From Sphagnum compactum (taxonomy: Eukaryota > Bryophyta > Sphagnopsida > Sphagnales), in the NCBI GenBank assembly GCA_965153455.1, contig OZ234500.1:10788001-10852000 (forward strand): a stretch of 64,000 nt of DNA, written 5' to 3'. Each line of letters starts with the position of its first letter. Within the stretch, counting starts at the first letter, position 1. Positions 12,851 through 24,050 of the stretch are shown here, piece after piece. The translations under genes were made by a program, and so were the position numbers. The notes under the pieces were generated by a model. That model saw only the letters and a list, made by a program, of their open reading frames with translations, made no database searches and had not been told where the DNA came from.

Positions 12851-14850
12851 ATTTGACTTTAATTGCCATGTAGGTTTTTTTTCCCCCCCCCTTCTTCTTC
12901 TTCCTTTTTTTTGAAAAGGGAGATGGGGGAGGGGGGATCATTTTTCAAGATCTAGAAAGTGGCTTAAGTTTACAAAAATCATCCACAATAATTTTAGTCA
13001 CCTTGGAATAGGTTTAGGGTTGAAGATGGTGATTGAAATATGTTCAGTTACCACCAAATTTGATTGTGTTGATGGATGGCAATTGAACCAATTTTGGTCA
13101 CCATTCGATGGCTTGTTATGCCTTTGATTGTTTTACTTGTTAGATGGCAATGGAATCAATTTGTTCACCATGTGATTTTGGTTAATTATTCAGGAGCTAG
13201 GACTAAAATTCACCCTTTTGTGCTACTGAAACCACGTTTACATCGTTTCAAGTGTGTAGGTCCATTATAAACTCACATTTGGTTAATTCTCAATATTTTC
13301 TTCTTTGTTTGCTCATAGTAATTGATGCCACACGTTTGAAGAAAATTGAACCCTTTTGGAAGGTGGTGAAGTTCACAACACTTCTTATGAAAATGATTAT
13401 GTGTTGGATTTCATTGTCGAATCTTTGGAAGATCCCAACCCCTACTACATTATTATTCAACCTTAGTAACCTTAAGTGGATTTAAAAGATCCTAATCCCA
13501 TTAGATTTTGCATAGGTCTACCAACAGCCCTTAAATTAACATAGATGGATTAGCAAGGTAACATGGTAGATGGTGGGGACCATGGAAGTACACTATGTTA
13601 GAATTGTCATTTTATGACTAGCTCAAATATTAACTATATTAGTCATTTATGTGATTTGTATTTGATTTTGACCCATTGTTTATACCATTTTTAGTTGCTT
13701 GTCCACTTGTAATCATATAGGATTAGTTACAAAATGACATTTTTGGCATAGTGGTAGTAAAAGGGTATGGGGGGAAGGGAAAATGACACAATGTAAAATT
13801 TGAGGCCCTACAAAACCTAGTCGTGTTAGCAAATGATGGATGGTAGAACATAGGCTAACCAATGACAAACACATTGTGTTCTAACTATGTGCAATGGTGC
13901 CACATCAAAAATAAATACCAATGGTTTGATATGAAATCCATCGTAAGAATATGCCATTCAATTTATGCATTGCCAAAATGAACAAATGAAGGCACACATG
14001 TTGAAGGTGCACATGACAATGATAGGTAGTCCAATGTTTGCAAAACACCAAGTGCTTTTGAATATGGCACAAATGGTGTATGTGGAGGTGACGCTTGGGG
14101 TTTAGGTTGATTGGAGGACCATTCTAGGTAGTTGAAGGACCAATGTGTTTATGTATCGAGCATAAATGGCTCCACCACATCCCCTAATTACTTTTCTATT
14201 AATACCATCGAAGTTGATTATAATTTCATCAATGGTGGCTATGGAACCACTTGACATTTGAGCTCCAACTCCCATGATTATCAACCAAGTTGTTGAATGC
14301 CCATGGGAAATAAATCCCTTCCATTCCTTGGGCCAACATCTTTGTCAATCTCAAGCACAAACGAGGCCATGGATGGAAACTTAATAGCTCAAGAACAAAT
14401 GGAAGTGAATTTGGAGGTTGTGGTTGAATTGGCATCATATGGTCCATTTGACATGAGAGTGTGCCAAACAAGGCACATGGAGGGGGCAAACACACTAAGG
14501 CCAATTCTATATTTTAAAGAGGCAAACTTAAAGGTTGAGAATTTTGAGAACATTTTTTCAAAGCATTACAAAGGGGATTAGGGACAATGCACGCCACACT
14601 GCATGAAGTGGAGTTGGAGCATAATGTGTCACAAAAACAATTGAACATGATTGAAAAAAGGATTAAGGTTTTTAAACATGAGGCTACCCCTAAACAAAAA
14701 AATTAATGTAAGTAAAAATAAAGGCAAATGAAGCAGAAAAACAATGCTTAAAAATGGTTCCACCATGTGCATAAAGTTGACAAAATTATCCTAAAACTCA
14801 TCCTTATGTTGGTTCAAACATATCTCGCCTTGGTGAAGGACTTGTGTTAA
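12851..14850. other. AT-rich DNA without a recognised gene
   Basis: Short open frames (for example 14229-14504 minus and 14297-14581 plus) overlap on opposite strands and show no domain. The segment may include 3' parts of the hAT-like element that follows on the minus strand, but I cannot show this. Confidence 0.4.
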
Positions 14851-14879
14851 TGGATGTTACATGATGTGTTGACAAAAGT

Positions 14880-16067
14880 TGTCCATTCAAAATTGATGAT
14901 AGTTTGTTCAATAACACATTTCACCTTCAATAATCATGCAATCATTGGAAAACTGGTTGCAAATTGCATTTTAATAAGGTTTTGAAGCATTAGGTTGGTT
15001 TTGTAATGACAAAAGATTGTAAATGCTGCATGGTGGTGTTGTATGCAATAAACAAATGGTTTTTTCCTTTTTCACAATTCATTTATTTTTGCAATCTTTT
15101 AATAGTAGGTTCAAACAATGAATTACACAACCTTTAAGATAAAGGCTTGGAAAATGACAAGTCAAAAATTTAGTTGCATTTCTTATTTTGAAACATTGTT
15201 TGTACAAATTTGAATTGTTATCCAACATTCCAATAATTTCAATGTATCCAACCAATGCATTACATGTATGGGCATCCTTATGTTCCCCAATTGTGTTGAT
15301 GGCATTTAAGAGTACATCCCCATTAGGACAAGTAAACATCATGTTCAACAATGGACACCTTATAACATTGTCCCAACTATCACAACAAGTGGTGGTTCCA
15401 TACTTGTGAATCGAATTTCACATATTTTTAGCAACATTTTTGGACATATCAACCTTGGGTTGCTTTAATAAATTTGTGTGCAATCCATAGTATGATGCAA
15501 ATTTATAGTAGGTTCAAGACTTTAAGGTTGCTTTCATAGCTTTTGTGAATGTTGAATGTCACACAACATTGGAAGGGTTGTTTGTTTCATTAAAAAAATC
15601 ACCCACTTCTTATCCAACTCCTATTCTTTTGTTAAATTCAATCCCTTTTGTAATGAAACTTGCCAAAATGTTTAAGTGTTGTTATTCATGGATCTATTAG
15701 GACCCTTTATGTTGTTTGTAGGTGGGGTGTAAATTTGACATTTTCCATTTGAGAAGTTGAAGTAAATTATCCCTCCACAGAAAGGCTCGGCATTCAATGG
15801 CCACGTTCTTTAATGGCATGTTAGGAATTAATACAATCATGTCATTAAAGGTCAAAGGACAATTTTCACACTTGGCAAATAATTCCTTAACTTGTGTCCA
15901 TGCCCTTGAACACATTGCAACTCCAAACTTTTCACTGCCATTGAATTAACAACCCAAATGTAAAAACATTTTAATATCCTTCCAATATGAAATGGTAAAT
16001 TGTTGCAAAACTTACAAAACACATTACCCAACTTATCCAAAGTCATCAAGTACCATAACTCCCACAT
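14880..16067 (-). pseudogene. hAT-type transposase remnant (BED-like finger and DUF659-like core)
   Basis: Reading on the minus strand, the piece at about 16067-15900 carries CKFCN and a spaced basic/aromatic stretch like a BED zinc finger, followed by LFAKCENCP. The piece at 15351-15079 contains FTCPNGDVLLNAINT and GCVIHCLNLLLKD. These resemble the hAT-associated domain, where a Cys-x-x-His-Cys-Leu-(N/D)-Leu block is typical. The next stretch (about 15070-14880) continues IVKK and further family-like residues across several stops. Frames shift repeatedly, so it is inactive. No terminal inverted repeats or 8-bp target duplication were found by eye. Family placement is from memory of motif patterns. 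Confidence 0.55.
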
Positions 16068-17739
16068 GTTTCACTTACCTTCCATTGAAGAAACACATTA
16101 AAAAATTTTATTAAGGAAAATAATGTATAATAATAAAGTCCAATTGCACCTTGAAAACTACAAATAAAATTTAACACCAATTGTCACTACAATATGATGA
16201 TCTAAAACTTCATGCACCCATACATGTTTCACATTTTTTCCCCAAGGTATATGACAATGATTGCTTGTGAAAAAATACAAAGCCAACACACTTGAAAGGA
16301 GAAAGTGAATTTTAAATGCATGCTTCAATTTTTATTACCCAACATTAGCAAATTAGGTTGGTTAAATTTTTTTCGAAAGTAAATATTTTTCCCAACTATG
16401 ATTCAAATTAATTTTAATCACTAATGGAAACCCATGTTTGATTATTAGTTGTTACTTGTCAATTGGCAACCAAAAAATGGCCCAAATTTGGTCATTACAT
16501 CACAAACTTCATGGGTTACGATTTGGCAATAATAGTTTTGCAAAATTTGCTTTGATAAGTTTGTATGGAATAGATACAAATGTCATTCATCTATTTGTAT
16601 TATTTGAACATTGATGTTGTGTGCATTGTTTAGACACGAATGCCATATGCTTATTCATATTTTAAAAATATGGATGTTGTATGTCTATTTCTATTGTTTA
16701 CACACAAAAATCAGGCACATGATTTCCATGTTTAAACAATGCATGACATTCATGTTTAAACAATACGAACTTATGAAATAACATATTTCGCACGGATTTG
16801 GAATGAACCCATGAAACTTGTAAATTTGTGATGTAGATCAATGGTGGAGAACAATCCATTGTTAATTGAACGATTAAGATCCATTTTGGTCATTATTGAT
16901 CAAATGGATATCAATTGTTGAACCCTCTATAATTGACATGTTGTCAAAATTTAATTGCCAAAATTATGGTGATCAGAAAGTTTCAATCATTAAAATTTGG
17001 TCAACGAACAATACAATCATTGAATCCATTTTCAATCACCATGCATCCAAAAAGGCTGATTAAGTGGGAACAAAATGTTTGTATTCAACTTAATAGATGA
17101 AACCAACATATTTAAATGGACATCAATGGGACAACTGACATAAAATGGCACATCACATAATTTTAAACAACCTTGTTCAAGGGTTGAACACTATCACCCT
17201 AATGAGACCCTACAATTTGAATATCAACTTTACAATGATATCCAATTTATTTTTCTTCATGAGAACTAGGCTAAAGTCTTGATTGGTTTTCATTTCATTT
17301 TTGATACCCACTTGACATTGGGATAAACCCATAAGTATATATAATCTTATTGGTTGGTTGGTTATTTCTTTTTTTCATAATTAGCCAATTAGATATTTTA
17401 TTTTTGAATCACATAAGGTTTTGTTCTTTTGGAAAATTTTCCAAAATGTGAATTTTTTAAAAATAAAAATAAATAAATAAATAAATAAATTGTTGTAAAA
17501 TTCTTTTTTTTTAAATCATCAAAATTTGAGAGTTGTTTTGAAATTTTTTTGGCACATTTGTACTTTGTTTTTAATTTGGTAGTAGTTTTAAAGTAGTTAT
17601 TTTTACCATTTGAACATGTTCTAAAAACATCTCACTATTTAGTGTTAAATCCCTTTTAGGATGCTAGCGAATGATACACCATTTGAAAATTGAAAAAACC
17701 TCATTGACACAAGGTATTAATATCAATTAAAAAAAATTA
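16068..17739. other. Intergenic DNA with scattered short repeats
   Basis: No gene recognised. Variants of the TTGGTCA / TCATTG words seen at 12.6-13.2 kb recur at 16.43-17.05 kb, so related repeats flank the hAT-like remnant on both sides. A short TAAA microsatellite lies near 17.46-17.49 kb. Confidence 0.4.
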
Positions 17740-17965
17740 AAACCCAATATTGGTTATCAATTTACTTGGCAATTAATTTTCACAAGAATAACCATTGGTT
17801 ATGCATAAGGGTTGGTTTTCAAATACTTGCATTGAGAATTAACAATTATATTACCAAGGTAGGGTAGGTTATAAAGTTTTCTAAAAAAAATTAATTTTAA
17901 TTTTTTTCTTTTTTTCTATCATAAACATGTTTAGGGTTTTAGAATTTATAACCTAGTTGGATGAA
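17740..17965 (+). repeat. Dispersed repeat R4, copy 1
   Basis: It matches 31725-31940 in the same orientation. Shared landmarks are TTATGCATAAGGGT, TTTTCAAATACTTGC, AAGGTAGGGTAGGT and ATCATAAACATGTTTAGGG, in the same order and spacing. Probably a fragment of a transposable element of unknown family. Confidence 0.75.
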
Positions 17966-20900
17966 AGTCCAATCATTTGGGTAGCATCGAGTTTCTTTGG
18001 TAGCAAACTTTCTCCGTTTAAAAAAAATATTTTGTCACATTTTGTCACAAATTCCTGATTTTTTAGCAAAAAATTGACAAAAAAACGAATTTCTGTTTTT
18101 TAAATCCCAGAAAGTCACATTGCCTAAAATATGAAAAGGCGTCTAACATTTCCTACTTCCATATTTCAAATATTACTAAACTCGGTTAAATATAGTTATG
18201 GATGATCACCTCTTGAGCAACATCACAAAATTGGAGAAAAAAACATTGTTTGGTAAGTTATTAAAATTTGAAAATTCAATATGGCCCATAAAGGAATGAT
18301 ATGTACTAGGCGGGTAGGTTTTCTACCGTTTAAAAAAATAATCGATGGTCAATTAGTAGGTTATCAATACTTGGGTCAATAACCAAATATTTTCAATGAC
18401 CCACCAACATTGGTATATAGTAATATTGGTTGATTCCCTAGTTTGGAATTTTAAACCCAAGGGGTTGAGGTTCTTATGACTTGGGCATGAACCAACATTC
18501 TTTTTGTAGAATTAACACAAGAACTAAATTGTGGAACTTGTCTCTTATTACAATTGATATCAAAATAGAAATTGAAACCTAGACAAAATAATTTGAACAC
18601 ATGTGTAGGTTCTTAAGATAATTTAGCATGCTAAACCTTTTTGAAAAGTTGGCATGTGAGCTAATTTTATAAGTGATTGATTGGATATATCACTTATAAA
18701 ATTTCATGTCTATGGATCCCCAATTTGTATTTGGTGTAAATCTCCATACTTACAATTGTATGCAGTCTTAAGGAGTGTGTACATGAACCTAAACTAGGTT
18801 TTCGAATTGAGATAAAATGTTCTTGAATTTGAAAAAAATGTCAAAATCAACATTGCATGGTTCATAAATATGAAGAATGGAGCTCCACACTTGAAGAACC
18901 TAGCAAATAAGAGTTTAGTGCAAAAGATGGGACTGAAAGTTCAAAAAAATGTCGGTTGGTTCTTTGGTTTTTTCAAGAACTGTCAGGTATAAGTCTAAAG
19001 TTTTTTCAAAAAAATATGGCCCCATGATTTTGGGTCTAAGGAATAATTTTAAAAATTAAAACTTGTAAATTCTGGGGCCGGGTTAAATTCTTTTGACTAA
19101 CAATTGTGTTTGATGTGTTTAATCTTTATAAGAACCTTTGATTCCAAGTTTACATTGGGGTTGGTTCCAACTTGTTCTTTGGGATGGTTCAAAAGTTTAT
19201 GTTTAAACAACTTTAAGCTTTTTGGATTTTGGTGTTTCCAAAGTGTTCCCACCACATTCCAAAAGGTTCTCATGAAGTTTGTGTGGTGTTTTCAAAAATT
19301 CTCAATGGGTTCCCAAAGTTCCAGAGGGTGTTCCTCAACCTGTTCCCAAGAGCAATAATAAGGAACAACATATGGAATAATTAGTCAACCATGGTCTTCA
19401 CCTACATGGGCCCTATTTGGGCCTCTATCCAATGTAGGGATCAACCCAAAGAACATCACAACATATTTCTATAAAGATCATTTTATTGATACCATTGGAG
19501 ATGTCCTTACATATTACAGACTAAAGCTAGGACCTATGATCCTAGAACCTTAGAACTTAGACATAAGACCTACAACCTAAAAATCTTAAACACTAATTAA
19601 TCCTAAACGTTAGCCCCTACCTAACCCTAAGAACCAAACCTTGTAAAAAACCCTTAAGAGCCATCAAGTCCGATTCTTGGTCAGGTCCAGATTCATGAAT
19701 GTTTTTGTAGTTAGAGTCCATGTCAAACTTCCAGGTCCAATTCTTGACCAGATTGGAGTCCATGTAACTTGTTGGGTTCAATTCTTAGACCCGAATCCAG
19801 ATCTAGACCAGAACCTAAACCCAGATGAAATCCCAAAACCAACCAATACTAGTTCGAAACCCAAGAAAATAAAACGGAAGAACAGGCCAACACTTACACA
19901 TATATACATATAGCCATACATGAATTTTAAGATGACATCTATTCCATTTTTCCTTCATACCCTTTACTCAGATCCAACCCATGTATCTAAAAATGCAACT
20001 TATTTGTTCCCTTGTTGTTGTGCAAATACCAGCACAACATTTTGAGTAATTGTCAATTAAAGAGGGAAGAGACTTTGCATCGTTACAATGATATGAGTGG
20101 AGCTTGTCAATTTGAGCATGCTAACCTTTTCTACCATTCTCAGCATCCAAGTCTTGTATGTATGTAAATGTGTGTGTGTATATTGTTTTGTTGGCTCTGC
20201 CCATAGGGAAGAGATTACACATTAGTGTAGGAATTGGACACATAAATTTTTTGGCTCAAGCTTCACCCGGTGTATGAGTGACATTTGGAATATCATCATA
20301 TGTGCATATCATTGATGGATAGACATGTCCCATGTAATTTTGCATGTGCCATGCGTCTAGATGAGAAGTTCTAAATCTAGTAGGAGGGAAATTATTTAGT
20401 TTGAAGTTTGAAGTAGTGTTAGACAAACACACAGTTTGGAGGGTTAGAATTGCTAATTTCAGTTTTGGGTAGTAAAAACCCAACTAGAATCAGGTCTCGT
20501 TTTTGAGAACTAGTTCTAGAACAGAAACTGAAATTTGTTTGGAAAAACCAGAACTGGATTTTGGATTCATAGTTTCATTTATGTGTTGACCTAGAATTGG
20601 AACAGATACTTCTACAATTTTTTTTAAAAAAAAAACCAGAGGCTAGCTGACGGTTAACTGTCCGTTCCAGTCTGGGTTACTCAAAACCACCTAGTCTGAT
20701 TTTCAAAACCAAAACCAGAAACACAATGTATTTTTTTAAGAACAAATCGGAGAATTGAGTCTAGATTTTTAAGAGACAAAGGACAGAAACCAGAACCGAA
20801 ACTGTTCTGAACCAGAACTGAAATTGGATGTACTTCGTGAAAAAAAAGTCAAGAACTGGCTAACACTGGTTGGAACCTGGCCATAAAGGGCAGAGTCATT

Positions 20901-21000
20901 ATGTGCTGAGCTGCTTGTTTTGGTGTGGACTATGGTAAGCTGTCATCAAATGATGTAAACCTACCAAACTTAATAGGGTTAAATCATTTGACCAAACACT
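17966..21000. other. Intergenic DNA, no gene recognised
   Basis: No domain-bearing frame was found. The segment 20.47-20.88 kb is rich in AACCAGAAC-like words (several loose copies), suggesting a decayed short repeat. An open frame at 19677-19913 encodes a D/N/P-rich peptide without recognised similarity. Confidence 0.4.
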
Positions 21001-21006
21001 CGAAAA

Positions 21007-21126
21007 AAGAAGTGTAAGAAAGAAGTGTCGTTGGAAGGGAGAAAGAAAAGACACTAGTTGTATTTTAAGAAGTGTAAGAAAGAAGTGTGATTCAAAGGGA
21101 GAAAGAAAAGACACTAGTAGTATTGT
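21007..21126. repeat. Tandem duplication, 60-bp unit x 2
   Basis: Two adjacent copies with exact 60-bp spacing share AAGAAGTGTAAGAAAGAAGTG and GGGAGAAAGAAAAGACACT. The few differences sit in the middle and near the end of the unit. Confidence 0.9.
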
Positions 21127-21129
21127 AAT

Positions 21130-22939
21130 TGTTAACGGCCAGCCCAACAACAACTAAGGTCCATAATAGACAACACAATAAAAGACAACATGATTCAACT
21201 ACCAACAACCAATGGGTTTGGACCAAGCATCCTCCCCAATTAATAGATGGGGAGTGTTGATGGAAGAGGTGAGGGAGGGGTTCCTCAAGGGATGGAAGTT
21301 GAAAGGAACCCAACCACAACACTAGTGACAGCTGGACTTATAAACCAAAGATGCGTGGCCAACCCAGGCGTTACATCTGGACTCAAAATGAACCATGCTT
21401 GGCCAGCCCAAAACCACTAGAGCTGATCACAAAGTGAAGGATGCTTGGTCCAAACCCATTGGTACAGCTTACCTTAAAATTTAAAGATTTGAAGTGTTTG
21501 TTTCAGACATGTTGCTTGTCAGATGAGTGATGTTATAAAAAGATAACAATTTGTGCCACATGTTGAGTTTTGATCATGCGCCACCCACATTAAAAATGCA
21601 CCCAAAAAAAGATGCCACATAGAAGATCAAAAGGATTCCATCATTCCTATATAGGCCAAGCCCAATAATAATAACAAACAAACAAACTCTCTGGGTTGGA
21701 AAGGAAGGGCAAGACTCCCTTCCCTGAACCCCACCCCCAATAAACCAAAACCCTCAATCATTGACCCAAATTGGCAATGCACAAAGTACTTACACAACAT
21801 CATTGTGGCTTTTTTTCTGGCTTTTTTTCTCCCCCCTTTCCCACAAAAAAGCACATTGTAAACAACTGCAGACAAAAGCATTATTATGACACTTTGATCA
21901 TACAAGCATGAATCCCCACCACATGTCTCTTTACATTTCCCATTATCCATATACATACTATTTGTTTTGGTCTCTGCCATATGCATGCTTTTGCTTGACA
22001 ATTTTGTTGTTGTTGTTGGTGCTGGTGTCTTAATTAGATGATTTTCTTTTGTTGTTGTTGGACACCAAACTCCACAAATAGCAACAAAGAGATTATTTGT
22101 TTTCAACCAACTTTCACATACTTAGTCACATGTAGGAAAAGAGAGGAGGCAGCTGCTGATGCTTTCTTGTAGGAACTATTTCTCCTCTGGATTTAGACAC
22201 TCTGGGTAGGTGGGAAATTTGGGACAAAGTCGTTTGTTTCTTTGGAAACATGAAATCAAATTGAGCCTCAAGAAATTATTATTTTTGTTGCACTGAGTCA
22301 GGCAAATTATTGTGTTCCACAATTTTTCACAGCATTGTTTACTTTTCACAGTTCATAGTGCACTAAAATCAGGCTGCTTGCATTGGTAGATAGATAGCTT
22401 GGGTAGTTGCGACTTTTGTGCAATGTCAATGATGACCGTGGATGGTATGAAATCAAGCAATATTTTTCATTAATAGCTAAGTAGTGGCCCCACCCTCCCC
22501 ACCCCCACATCGACAACCCCTGGGTCATGGACATGATGACCCAATTCCAATATTTAGTCAATAGGTGCTTGCTTTCTTTCAATTATAAATTACACTGAAT
22601 GAGGGTGGGGCCATGGAAGGTTCATTTGGACATGTATTCAAAAACCTTTTTTTTGGGCACAAAACCTTACAATTCTGAAACGCAGGTGGTGGGTGAGCAT
22701 GCTGAGCACTTGGGGATAGGAATTATCATTAGTTCATATGCAATTGTACTATGCATGAATAGAACTATGTTCATGAATGAAGTCTACCCACACATATGTA
22801 CTTGCAGTTGGTAGAATTTGAGTAACATCACCACAGAAAAAATAACTCAACATCTTACAAAATCATTAGAGAAAAAATTTTCAATATCCTACAACATTGG
22901 ATTCAACCAAAAAAAACATCACCACCACCACCAGCAGAG

Positions 22940-22940
<1 letters not shown>
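21130..22940. other. Intergenic DNA; one 159-codon open frame of doubtful value
   Basis: A minus-strand frame at 21627-22106 is the longest here, but its product is low in recognisable features, includes runs such as TTTTK and a poly-Leu end, and has no similarity I recognise. I do not call it a gene. Confidence 0.4.

Positions 22941-22944
<4 letters not shown>

Positions 22945-22978
<34 letters not shown>
22945..22978. repeat. (GA)n microsatellite
   Basis: About 17 uninterrupted GA dinucleotides, preceded by a short CCA run. Likely length-polymorphic. Confidence 0.95.
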
Positions 22979-22981
<3 letters not shown>

Positions 22982-23093
22982 CTTTGCAATTGGATTCAGA
23001 TAATGCTTTTGGTTATGGTACACTCAGATGGGAACTGGCATAACAACAGCTCAAAGTCTGCTCAATCATTTCAATAGCAAAATAAAATAAATC

Positions 23094-23228
23094 CTTGTAC
23101 CTTGACAAGCTGAGAAATCCTTTAAACTCAACCTTTTAATTCTCAAGCTTGAGTACATGGGCTTGTACCTCGACAAACTGAGAAAATCCTTTAAACTCAA
23201 GCTTTAGTTCTCAAGCTTGAGTACATGG
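23094..23228. repeat. Tandem duplication, ~68-bp unit x 2
   Basis: Both copies begin CTTGTACCT.GACAA.CTGAGAAA and end TTCTCAAGCTTGAGTACATG. The inner TCAAGCTTGA is itself a perfect palindrome. Confidence 0.9.
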
Positions 23229-23639
23229 GTGGTGCTGATTTGTGAGGCAGACTTTCGAGGGCTAGCTCAAGAAATGCACAACTATGCATCCTTCAGGAAT
23301 TGATCATGAGCCCTACCTAAACCTCAAACTGAACATAATCATGGTGCATATTATACAAAGCCTTTAACAAGGTTCTATACAATTTTTTTCTTAAAATCTT
23401 AAAACCTTATTCAAACATCTTGGCTCTGGTTTGTTTTGTTTGCAATATCAGCTAGCTGTTTTTATTATGCAAGTCCGCAATGCCAGCTTCTGATCATTTG
23501 CCCACTAGAGACTATAATACAAATCTAATTACTCGCGAAGCTTGTACAGTTTTGTTTTGGTCAGTTGAAGCAAGTTTGATGAAGAAATGGTGTCTTTGGG
23601 GAGTCAAAAATTGGTTCGCAAAACTTGTTGTGTCATAAA

Positions 23640-23905
23640 TTGCAACAATTGCCAAAAAATATTTGGATGAAATTGGTGTTGCAGACATCATCTCTAGAGT
23701 ATTGTTGCAATTTGATACTGCAGCAGAATGAAATCATCTCTGGAATGTTGCAGAAATCATCTCCAGGGAATGTTGCAAGTGGTGTTGCAGAAATAATCTC
23801 TGGAATGTTGCAATTGGTGTTGCAGAAATCAACTGTGTTTCAGAAATGTTGCAATTCATAGCCGTGTTGCAGAAGAAAGAAATCTCCCGAATGTAGCAAT
23901 TGCAA
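23640..23905. repeat. Degenerate ATCATCTCTGGAATGTTGCA repeats downstream of the 644-aa gene
   Basis: At least six loose copies of (GTTGCAGAAATCATCTCTGGAATGTTGCA)-type sequence, with unit length varying from about 25 to 45 bp. They lie 150-400 bp beyond the stop codon of the minus-strand 644-aa gene, so they may be in its 3' UTR or just beyond. The matching plus-strand frame is an artefact of the repeat. Confidence 0.75.
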
Positions 23906-24025
23906 GCTGGAGACATGAAGAAGTTGGTTTCAAGCTCAGGGATTATAGCTGCTGCTAGAGCTCTCAAGATCAGCAGAAAGAATCATCTCACAGCTAGGGA
24001 CTTTGGAATGATGATCAAGATCAAG

Positions 24026-24050
24026 CTTCTTCTTCTTCTTCTTCTTCTTC
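24026..24050. repeat. (CTT)8 microsatellite abutting the stop codon of the 644-aa gene
   Basis: On the gene's strand this is (GAA)n directly after the TGA at 24051-24049; the first repeat bases form part of the stop codon context. Length changes here would fall in the 3' UTR. Confidence 0.9.

Noticed and set aside
21627-22106. 159-codon open frame on the minus strand
   Set aside because: No recognisable domain, uneven composition, no splice or promoter context, and AT-rich background; judged a chance frame.
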